A model generated the notes under the pieces. That model was not told the origin of the DNA. It did not search any database and saw only the letters and a program-made list of their open reading frames with translations. The translations under genes were made by a program, and so were the position numbers. Shown piece after piece: positions 35,503-45,200 of a stretch of DNA of 48,973 bases (position 1 is its first letter; the number at the start of each line of letters is the position of its first letter). This DNA comes from Nitrospira sp. CR1.2 (lineage in GTDB: Bacteria > Nitrospirota > Nitrospiria > Nitrospirales > Nitrospiraceae), in contig WIAG01000026.1 of NCBI GenBank assembly GCA_014055495.1, positions 1 to 48,973 of the forward strand, in the 5' to 3' direction.

Positions 35503-36873
35503 GTGCAGGCCACTACTACCTCCGAACCGACGTCCCAGGAGATCGCGACTCTGATCCATCTGGCGACGTTGACGCACCTGGAAGGTCAGGTGCGCGCGGC
35601 GACGACGTTGTCAGAACTGCAGTTCGTCGCCGTCAATGAAACCCGCCGGTTGGTGCCCTACGATCACGCAGTGCTGCTGAGCGCCACCGATTCGGACGGG
35701 GCTTCCTATCGGGCCGTCACGGCATCCAGCGTGGCGGTGATCGATCAAGACGCTCCCATGCTGGTCTGGATGGAGCAGGTCGTGCAGGCGATGCGGACCG
35801 TGCAGCAGGAGGACGCGCCGATTGTCGTCGAACAGGGAAGCCTACCGGAAGGTCTGCGTGCCGCCTGGCGGGAATTCGTTCGTGGGCATGTGCTCTGGTG
35901 TCCGTTGAAGCATCCGGACGAGACGATTCTGGGAGGGTTGTGGATCGAGCGGGAGAGTCCCTGGCAGGACAACGATGTGACGATCGTGCAGCGCCTGGCC
36001 GGGAGTTACGCCTACGCTTGGAAGGCCCTGTCGAAACGTACCATCGGCTGGACGGCGCGGCTGAACCGGCCATCGATGGTCGCGCTGGTCGTGGTGCTCC
36101 TTGGCCTGCTGTGTCTTCCGGTCCGGATGTCGACGGTGGCGCCGGTGAAAGTGGTGGCGAAGGATCCGGTCGTCGTCAGTGCCCCCATGGATGGAGTGAT
36201 TGCCGATGTGGCAGTTTCACCGAATACCATGGTGCAGCATGATCGCCCGCTGCTGCGCTACGACGATACGAATATCCGAAACCAGTTCCGGCTGACTGAA
36301 CAACAACTCGCGGTGGCCAGGGCCGAGCATGCCCAGGCGATCCAGTCGGGGTTCGGCGATCCGGCGCGCAAGGCGGAGGTGCCGCTGAAGGCTGCGGAAG
36401 TCGCGCTCAAGGAGACAGAACTTGAGTATGCGCAGGAGAGGCTCGGGCAGATCGAGGTACGGGCGCCGCAAGCGGGATTGTTGTTGTATACGGACAAGTC
36501 CGATTGGGTGGGAAAACCGGTCACGGTGGGCGAGCGCATCATGGAAATCGCGGACCCTCTGCGCATCGAGCTCCGCATCGATCTGCCCGTCAGTGACGCA
36601 TTGTTGTTACAGGAAGGCGGAGACGTCATGGCCTTTTTCGATGCGTTACCGCTGGATTCGTTTCGGGCCGCGGTCAGTCGCACGAGTTATCATGCCGAGG
36701 TCCTCCCGGGGGATGTTCTCGCCTATCGAGTCACGGCAGACCTCGCTACCGTCGATCCTCGCATCCGCATCGGCTGGCAGGGATCGGCCAAGGTGTATGG
36801 TGAACGGGGGCCGCTGGCGTTTCTGCTGTTCCGCCGCCCGTTCACTGCGCTCCGTCAATTCCTGGGACTTTAG
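35503..36873 (+). CDS. GAF-like domain fused to membrane-anchored HlyD adaptor
   Basis: The 456-residue protein starts at a GTG (AGGGGAA upstream). Residues about 15-175 look like a GAF sensor domain (LEGQVRAATTLSELQFVAVNETRRL, then HVLWCPLKHPDETILGGLWIER). A membrane segment follows near 190-208 (MVALVVVLLGLLCLPV). The periplasmic part has a split lipoyl domain (VVSAPMDGVIADVAVSPNTM and IEVRAPQAGLLLYTD) around a helical hairpin, and a beta-barrel end, as in HlyD. The cytoplasmic GAF on an adaptor suggests that export is gated by a small ligand or partner. It stands 11 bases after the first adaptor and 3 bases before the M50 fusion. Confidence 0.9.
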   Translation: MQATTTSEPTSQEIATLIHLATLTHLEGQVRAATTLSELQFVAVNETRRLVPYDHAVLLSATDSDGASYRAVTASSVAVIDQDAPMLVWMEQVVQAMRTVQQEDAPIVVEQGSLPEGLRAAWREFVRGHVLWCPLKHPDETILGGLWIERESPWQDNDVTIVQRLAGSYAYAWKALSKRTIGWTARLNRPSMVALVVVLLGLLCLPVRMSTVAPVKVVAKDPVVVSAPMDGVIADVAVSPNTMVQHDRPLLRYDDTNIRNQFRLTEQQLAVARAEHAQAIQSGFGDPARKAEVPLKAAEVALKETELEYAQERLGQIEVRAPQAGLLLYTDKSDWVGKPVTVGERIMEIADPLRIELRIDLPVSDALLLQEGGDVMAFFDALPLDSFRAAVSRTSYHAEVLPGDVLAYRVTADLATVDPRIRIGWQGSAKVYGERGPLAFLLFRRPFTALRQFLGL

Positions 36874-36876
36874 CCC

Positions 36877-39012
36877 ATGGCCGGTGTCACGCCACAGTCT
36901 CAGAAAGAGCGCCCGCTTCCCCGACTCCGCAAGAATCTCCAGTTTCTCCGCGGGGCCCCCTCGCCGGAGGGCGTTCCCATGTGGACAATCGTCGATCCGG
37001 TCCGCAATAAGTATTTTCAGATCGAATGGCAGGTCTACCAGCTCGTAGAGCGGTGGAGCGCCGGCACGATCGAGTCTCTGGTGAAGGTCGTCGGCCGCGA
37101 AACCACTTCCCGCCTCCGCGTGGAGGATGTCGAGGACTTCGTTCGCTTTCTCTATGCCAACAATTTGACCGATCAATCGGCAAGCGGGCAAACGAAGGAC
37201 TATGTGGAGCAGCAGGCCGCACGCCGTCAGGCTTGGTGGCAGTGGTTGCTGCACCATTATCTGTTCATCAAGATCCCGCTCGTACGTCCCGATGCCTTTC
37301 TGCGTACGACGCTTCCTCTTATCGCGCCGCTGTACACCGTCGCTGCGGCCTGGGTCTTCGGTGTTCTGACCTGTGCCGGGCTCTTCCTCGTCAGCCGCCA
37401 GTGGGACACGTTCGTGTCGACCTTCTTGCATTTCTTCAATTGGCGCGGCGCCGTCATGTATGGCGCCGTGCTCTGCGTGGTGAAAGGCATCCATGAGCTT
37501 GGGCATGCCTACACGGCGACGCGATTCGGCTGCCGGGTCCCGACGATCGGGGTGGCGTTCATGGTGATGATGCCCATGCTCTACTCCGACGTCAGCGACG
37601 CGTATCGGCTGACGGACAAGCGACAGCGGTTGGCCGTAGCCGCGGCAGGCGTGCTGGCAGAGCTGGGATTGGCTGCCGTGGCGACATTGCTTTGGGGGTT
37701 CCTGCCGGATGGCACCCTGCGCAGCCTGGCGTTCGTGGTGGCCACCACCAGTTGGATCATGAGCCTGTCGGTGAACCTCAATCCGCTGATGCGGTTTGAC
37801 GGGTACTACTTGCTTGCCGACGGGCTGGGGGTGCCGAATCTTCAGGACCGCGCATTCGCGTTCGGTCAATGGCGAGTGCGGGAATTGCTCTTCGCCCCGT
37901 GTGCTGCGCCGCCGGAGGCGGTCGGCGCGTCGAGGCGGAACCTCCTGGTAGCCTATGCCTGGGCGGTGTGGGGCTACCGATTGGTGCTGTTCACGGGCAT
38001 CGCGATCATGGTGTATCACTACTTCTTCAAACTCCTCGGGATCGCATTATTCCTCGTCGAAATGCTGTTCTTCATCTGTCTGCCTGTATGGCGCGAGTTG
38101 GAAGCCTGGTGGTCTCGGCGAATCCTGTATGCCTCGACCCGTCGGTTTGCCCTCACGATGGCGAGTCTGGCGGCTGCCGTCCTGCTGCTGTTCATTCCCT
38201 GGCAAGGGCGCGTCTCGATTCCTGCGGTGCTGCAATCGGCGACCTATGCCACGGTGTATCCACCGGCTCCGGGACGCATTGTGTCGGTGAGCGCGCAGCC
38301 CGGGCAATTTATTGAAGAAGGGCAGACGGTGCTGGTGATGGAAAGCCCTGAGCTGGCCAAGGCCGCCAAGGCGGCAGAGATTCAGGTCGACCTGCTGGAA
38401 TTGCGGACACAACGCCAAGCCGGCAACCTTGAAGATCGTGCGCAGGGGGCGGTGATCCGGGAGACACTGAGTGCGAAACAGGTGGAGCTGACCGGTGTGA
38501 TGGAGCGACAAGAGCAGTTACGGCTGCGGGCCCCGATCGCAGGGGTGGTGGCCGACCGCGCGGAGTCGCTCCACCCCGGCCGGTGGATCGGCACCGACGT
38601 GCCGGTCGCCTACCTCGTTGATCCGCAACGAGCGCATCTGGTCGCGTTGGTTTCGGTGGAGGATGTCCGGTTCTTGGTGCCAGGGCAGGACGCGCGGTTC
38701 ATCCCCGACGACCTGACGCGTCGCGTGAGACAGGCGCGGGTGCTCACCATCAGAGGTCTCGACGAGCAGGATCTCTCGGTGCCGTATTTCGCGTCGACCT
38801 ATGGGGGGGAAGTCCCGGTCCGGAAAGATGTGCGGGGGCGGCTCCAGGCCGAACAGTCTGTGTACCGCGTGGAGTTCGAGGTGCTGGATCTCGAGGAGCC
38901 CCTCCATCAAGCCGTCACCGGGCATGCGGTGGTCGTGGGAGAACACCGCAGTCTCGCCGGCCGGATGTGGGATCGGGTGACGGCTGTCCTGATTCGAGAA
39001 AGTGGATTTTGA
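36877..39012 (+). CDS. PqqD-like / M50 membrane metalloprotease / HlyD fusion
   Basis: The 711-residue protein begins with a winged-helix PqqD-like peptide-binding domain (about 15-105). A polytopic membrane region of the site-2 protease family follows: HELGH at 206-210 supplies the zinc ligands and catalytic Glu, and NPLMRFDG (302-309) the third ligand D308. After about eight membrane segments, residues 440-711 are a HlyD-type part: TVYPPAPGRIVSVSAQPG, a helical hairpin, LRAPIAGVVADRAESLHPG, and a beta-barrel. Such M50-HlyD fusions are known near peptide and adhesin export genes. It could cut or guide the substrate in the inner membrane; with no ABC ATPase nearby the energy source is unclear. 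Confidence 0.93.
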   Translation: MAGVTPQSQKERPLPRLRKNLQFLRGAPSPEGVPMWTIVDPVRNKYFQIEWQVYQLVERWSAGTIESLVKVVGRETTSRLRVEDVEDFVRFLYANNLTDQSASGQTKDYVEQQAARRQAWWQWLLHHYLFIKIPLVRPDAFLRTTLPLIAPLYTVAAAWVFGVLTCAGLFLVSRQWDTFVSTFLHFFNWRGAVMYGAVLCVVKGIHELGHAYTATRFGCRVPTIGVAFMVMMPMLYSDVSDAYRLTDKRQRLAVAAAGVLAELGLAAVATLLWGFLPDGTLRSLAFVVATTSWIMSLSVNLNPLMRFDGYYLLADGLGVPNLQDRAFAFGQWRVRELLFAPCAAPPEAVGASRRNLLVAYAWAVWGYRLVLFTGIAIMVYHYFFKLLGIALFLVEMLFFICLPVWRELEAWWSRRILYASTRRFALTMASLAAAVLLLFIPWQGRVSIPAVLQSATYATVYPPAPGRIVSVSAQPGQFIEEGQTVLVMESPELAKAAKAAEIQVDLLELRTQRQAGNLEDRAQGAVIRETLSAKQVELTGVMERQEQLRLRAPIAGVVADRAESLHPGRWIGTDVPVAYLVDPQRAHLVALVSVEDVRFLVPGQDARFIPDDLTRRVRQARVLTIRGLDEQDLSVPYFASTYGGEVPVRKDVRGRLQAEQSVYRVEFEVLDLEEPLHQAVTGHAVVVGEHRSLAGRMWDRVTAVLIRESGF

Positions 39013-39168
39013 CGGCGTATGAGGACGGACACGGTCGACGGACAAACCACTGCCGGCCAGCCGGTTCCCTCCTTCTGAGGCAGTGTTGCTCGTTTGTGAT
39101 TGTTGTACGCGGTTCCGGGACTCGCCCGCCGGTCTGGGTCATTCTTCCGTCGGCCCTTCCTGTCAGAC

Positions 39169-39189
39169 TTTAGCTCGTGCATCGCTAAA
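39169..39189. promoter_or_regulatory. Inverted repeat upstream of the giant surface protein
   Basis: TTTAGC and GCTAAA form a perfect 6-bp inverted repeat with a 9-base spacer, 60 bases before the start of the giant gene. It may be an operator or part of a leader hairpin; no T-run follows. The rest of the 236-base gap after the M50 gene shows no other clear signal. Confidence 0.3.
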
Positions 39190-39248
39190 CCGATGAAGAC
39201 AGAGAGGAATTAGGCTGCCAAGCCGGGTTCAGGCAAGCCGGGGTTGGA

Positions 39249-42200
39249 ATGGGGTGGTTCGACTTCATGAAGAAGAAACGGCACGACGAGGGACGGGCAC
39301 GCAAGTCGTCGAAGGCTCCGCATCCGGCGGGCCGGGCGAAATCGTTGTTTCTGCCCCTCGAACAGCGCTTGATGTTCGATGCGGCGGCGGCCGCCACGAC
39401 GGCCGAGGTTGCTTCCGAACAGGTCGCGCAGGAGCAAGCCGAGGCTGCGCTTTCCGCGGACGCGGAGGAAAGCGGACCGGGCACGGGACCCACCGGGAGC
39501 GAGGATCTCGTCCAGGCGCTCACGACCTTTCTGCCGACAGACTCTCCCTCCGAAATGGCCTTCGTCGATCCGACCGTGCCGAACTATCAAGAGTTGCTCA
39601 GCGGCCTGGATCCGAACATTGAAGTGATCATGCTCGACGGGGGAAGCGACGGGATCGAGCAGATAGCAAATGCGCTGGCCGGGCGCACGGGGATCGACGC
39701 CCTCCATTTCATCGGTCACGGTGATCAAGGGTTGCTGAATCTTGGTACTGCGAGACTGACTGCCGAGTCGATGTCTGGGCAATACGCCGCCGAGTTGGCC
39801 ACGATTCAACAAGCATTGTCGGAGCAGGCGGACATTCTTGTCTACGGGTGTGATTTTGCGGCGGGAGACGAAGGGCTAGCCGCAGTGGCCGGGCTGGCCG
39901 AACTCACAGGTGCCGATGTGGCCGCCAGCAGCGACCAGACCGGTCACATCGATCTGGGCGGAGATTGGGAATTCGAAGTGCAAGCGGGTTCGATCGAAAC
40001 GGATTCGGCGTTGACCGATGCCGCGCAAATGAACTGGATGGGACTACTAGGGATCGAGACCGTGAGCGATACGTTCTCGTCTGAGTCCTACAGCAACAAC
40101 AATGGCACCCAATCGTGGTCTACAAGCTGGTCGGAAACAGATGCCAGCGGCGGGGGGGCCAGCGGCGGTGATGTGCGCGTCAATTCATCGCAGCTCCGGA
40201 TCGATACCGACACGGTCGGTAATGCAATCAGCCGGGGCGTCAACCTCAGTGGAGCGACAAGCGCCACGCTGACGTTCGACTATACAAATGCCTTACTCGG
40301 TGCTGACCGTATCGAGGTGCGCGTCTCGACCGACGGAGGGACAAACTATCAAGCTCTGACCGGCGGCACCTTCTCCAGTGCGGGCAACACGGGCAGCGGC
40401 ACGGCGAGTCTCGACCTCTCCAGCTACATGTCGGCCAACACAAGAATTCAATTTATCGTCACGGCTACCGGCGGTGGCGAACGGCTGTACGTCGACAATG
40501 TGCAGGTCAGCTACCAGACGAACAATGCGCCGGTGCTGTCGGATACGGCATTAACACTAACCGTGGTGGAGGATGCGGGGGCGCCGAGTGGGGCTGTGGG
40601 TTCCCTCATCAGTGCCTTCACGGGTGGGATCACCGACGTGGACGCGAGTGCGGTGAAAGGCATTGCGATTACGGGGACCGACCAAACGAACGGGACCTGG
40701 TACTACACGACGGATGGCGGCAGCGCCTGGACGGCGGTGGGCTCCGTCAGCAACACCTCGGCCTTGCTCCTCGCCGACAACGGGAGCACGCGGCTGTATT
40801 TTGCGCCGAGCGCCGACTACAACGGGACGAGCAGCGCGGCCTTGACTGTGCGGGCATGGGATCAGACGAGCGGGACGGCGGGGACCAAGGTCACGACGGC
40901 GAGCAACGGCGGCACCACTGCCTTCTCAAGTGCGACCGATACGATCGACGTGACCGTGAGCGCGGTGAACGATGCGCCGACGGATTTGAGTCTGTCGGGC
41001 AACTCGGTGGCGGAAAACGCGGCGAACGGCACGGTGGTCGGCACCGTGACCGGGACCGGTCCTGACACGGGTGATACGCAGACCTACAGCTTCACCGACA
41101 GTGCGGGCGGGCGGTTTGCCATCCAGAGCAGTACCGGCGTGATCACCGTTGCCGACGGCAGCCTGCTCGACTATGAGAGTGCCACAAGCCACAACGTGAC
41201 GGTGCGGGTGACGGACTCGGGCGGGCTCACCTACGACGAGACCTTTACGATCAACCTGACGAACGTCAACGAAGGTCCGACCGGCGCCGACGCCACGATC
41301 ACGCTCGCGGAAGACACGACGCATACCCTGACTACCGCCAATTTCGGCTTCAGCGATGTGGATGCCGGGGACAGTCTAAGTGCTGTGCGGATCGACACGG
41401 TGCCGAGTGCCGGCAGCCTGACCCTCTCCGGGGTCGCCGTCACGGCCGGGCAGGTGATTGCCGTCGCGGACATCACCGCCGGGAACCTGGTCTTCACCCC
41501 GGCGGCCGACGCCACCGGCACGGGCTACGCGAGCGTCACCTTTTCCGTCCGGGACAGCAACGGCACCTACGATGCAGTGCCCAATACGCTCACCGTGGAT
41601 GTGACGACTCAGAACGATGCGCCGACATTCAGGATAGGTGACGGGCAGGCCCTGACCAGTTTCGGGTCGGGATGGGAGTTTGGGAGAGAAACCGTCATCC
41701 AACCAGACGGCAAGATTTTGGTTGGGGGCTATAGCGATAGCGGCGGCAGCGATGATTTTAGCCTGGTCCGGTACAACGCCGACGGCACTCTCGATACCAG
41801 CTTCGGTGGTGGGGATGGGATGGCGTTTGCCGGGATCGTCGGTCGGGCGGAGACCATGGTCCTTCAAGCCGACGGCAAGGTGGTGCTGTCTGGGTATACG
41901 ACCACCGGCGGTTACCAAGTGTGCCTCGTGCGGTTCAATGCCGATGGCACGCTGGACACAAGTTTCGGCGGCGGGGACGGCATCGCGTCCTCCGGGGTGT
42001 ATGGCAGCGCGAAGGACGTGGCGCTTCAGACTGATGGCAAATTCCTGGTCGCGGCCGATCTGTCGAACAGCAACTTCAACCTGATGCGATTCAATAGCGA
42101 CGGGTCGCTCGATACCAGTTTCGGCGGCGGCTCAGGGTACGTCAGCACAGACCTTGCCGGGAGCACCGATCGTGCTGACAGCCTCACCATCCAATCTGAT

Positions 42201-45200
42201 GGCAAGGTGCTGCTGTCTGGGTTTGGATTCAACGGGACCAGTTTTGATTTTGCGTTGGTCCGGTACAACACGGACGGGTCATTGGACACGAGTTTCAACG
42301 GCACGGGGAAAGCGCTGACCGACTTCGTCGCCAACAGCAGCGATATGGGCAACGAGGTGCGGATGCAGGCCGATGGGAAAATCGTCGTGGCCGGATGGAG
42401 TAACGCCGGCGGCACCAACGATTTTGCGATTGCCCGCTACAACACCAATGGGACGCTGGACACCGGCTTCGGGACCGGCGGAAAAGTGACCATCAATCTG
42501 GGGGGCAGCGACCTCGCCGAAGGACTCACGATCCAGTCTGACGGCAAGATTCTCGTGACGGGTACGGCGGGGATCAACGGGGGTGATGTCGGCTTGGTCC
42601 GGCTCAATACGGACGGGTCCCTGGACACGACGTTCGGCGGTGGGGACGGGATTGTCACGACGGATTACAGTGGCGCCAGCGATGATCGGGGCTATAGCGT
42701 GGCGGTGCAAAACGATGGGCGGATTGTGGTGTCCGGTACCACTCAGGTCGGTGGCCTCGGTGGATACAACGTTGCCCTGAATCGCTACAGCAGTACCGGG
42801 TCGCTGGACACCACCCTCGATCCCGTCAATACGTTGAACGGGACGCCGACTTACACAGAGGGCGGGTCCCCCGTCGTGCTCGATGCCGACGTGCAGATCT
42901 TCGATGCGGAGCTCTCAGCCTTGAACAATTTCAACGGCGCTACGCTCACCCTCGCCAGAAACGGTGGGGCCAATGCTGAAGACCAACTCGTGTTCGACGG
43001 CGCGGTGGTGACGGTCAGTGGACCGGCTGTGTCAGTGAGTGGGGTGCAGGTCGGGACCTATACGTTTACGGGCGGAGAGATGACGATCGCCCTCAATGGG
43101 AACGCGACGCAGGCGCTGGTCAACAGTCTGATGCAGCACATCTTGTACTACAACGTGTCCGATACCCCTCCGGCCACCGCACAAATTGACTGGGCGTTTA
43201 GCGACGGCAACACTGGCGCTCAAGGCACCGGCGGGGCGATGCAAGCCACCGGTAGCACGACCGTGACGATCATCGCCGTTAACGATGCGCCGGTAGTCAC
43301 ACCCATTGCCCCTGATGTCACGTTTGTCGAAAGCGGGCTGGCACAGGTCATTGATGCGACGGGCACGATCACCGATGTGGACTCGTCGAACTTCGATGGT
43401 GGGGTGATGACTGTCTCGATTTCAGCCAATGGGACTGCCGATGACCGATTGATGGTGGGGAACTGGGGCACTGGCCCTGGCCAGGTGGGGGTTTCCGGCA
43501 GTGACGTCACCTATGGAGGGACCGTCATCGGGACCGTCAGTGGGGGGACCAGTGGGTCCGATCCCCTTGTGATCACATTCAATACCAGCGCGACGCCCAC
43601 TGCGGTGCAGGAAGTCTATCGCAGTATTCAATTCAACAATGTGAGCGACAACCCCTCCACGGCGACACGCACGCTTACGATCGGCCTCACCGATGGCGAT
43701 GGCGGGACGGCCACCTCCCAGACCAAGTTGGTCTATGTCCAAGGGACCAACGATGCGCCGGTGCTGACGGATACGGCCCTGGCCTTGACGGTGTCGGAAG
43801 ATGCGGGCGCGCCGAGCGGGACGGTGGGGAATCTGCTGAGCGCCTTCACAGGCGGCATTACGGATGCGGATAGCGGGGCCTCGAAGGGCATCGCGATCAC
43901 AGGGACCGACGAGACGAATGGGACCTGGTACTACACAACGGATGGCGGGAGCACCTGGACGGCCGTCGGTTCGGTGAGCAACACCTCGGCCCTCTTACTG
44001 GCCGACAACGGGAGCACGCGGCTCTACTTTGCGCCGAGCGCGGATTACAACGGGACCAGCACGGCCGCGTTGACCCTGCGAGCCTGGGATCAGACCAGCG
44101 GGACGGCAGGGACCAAGGTGACGACGGCGAGCAATGGCGGGACCACGGCCTTCTCCAGTGCGACGGACACCATCGATGTGACGGTGTCGGCTGTCAACGA
44201 CACTCCGACGGACCTGAGCCTGTCGGCCGGCACCGTGGCCGAGAACGCCGGCAATGGCACGGTGGTCGGGACCGTGAGCGGAACCGATCCTGACACGGGC
44301 GATACCAAGACCTACAGCTTGACGGATACGGCGGGCGGGCGGTTTGCCATCAACAGCAGCACGGGCCAGATCACGGTGGCGGATGGCAGCCTATTGAACT
44401 ACGAAATTGCGACCAGTCACAACGTGACGGTCCGGGTGACGGATAGTGGCGGCCTGACCTACGACGAGACCTTCACGATCACCGTGACGAACGAAAACGA
44501 AGCGCCGACCGGCGCCGACGCTACGATCACGCTCGCGGAAGACACGACGCATACCCTGACTACCGCCAATTTCGGCTTCAGCGATGTGGATGCCGGGGAC
44601 AGTCTGAGTGCCGTGCGGATCGACACGGTGCCGAGTGCCGGCACTCTGAACCTGTCAGGGGTCAATGTCACCGCCGGCCAGGTGATTGCCCTGGCCGACA
44701 TCACGTCGGGAAAGCTGATGTTCAGGCCTGCTACTGATGCCAACGGCACCGGCTACACCAGCTTCACCTTTTCTGTCCGGGACAGCACGAGTACCTATGA
44801 CTCAGCGCCCAATGTGCTTACCATCAATGTGACCGCGGTTAACGATGCGCCTGTCATGGCAACGAACGATGGTCTAACCGTCTCGGAGGCCGGATCAGTG
44901 GTCGTGTCTCCGAAATTCCTTTCCGTCACGGATGTCGACAATAGGGCCAGTGAGCTCACGTTCATGGTTACGACTCTTCCCGTCAACGGGACACTTCTGC
45001 TCAATCGTGTGCCACTCTCCCTCAAAGACACATTTACTCAAGCTGATATCGACCGCGAGATGCTTGAATATGTCCATGACGGTAGCGAGACTACGGTAGA
45101 CAGTTTTGCTTTCGTGGTGGAGGACGGGTCGGGGGGGGCAATTGCCGAGTCCACGTTCAAGATATCGATCACGCCAATCAACGACACCCCGACGGACCTG

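Noticed and set aside
36646-38019. 457-codon minus-strand frame opposite the M50 fusion
   Set aside because: Antisense shadow of the protease coding region; no motif and no ribosome site.
41628-42830. RTX calcium-binding repeats (GGGDG endings)
   Set aside because: The GGxGxD-like ends appear once per 50-60 residues, not every nine; the flanking LDTSFG pattern is that of delta-60 repeats.
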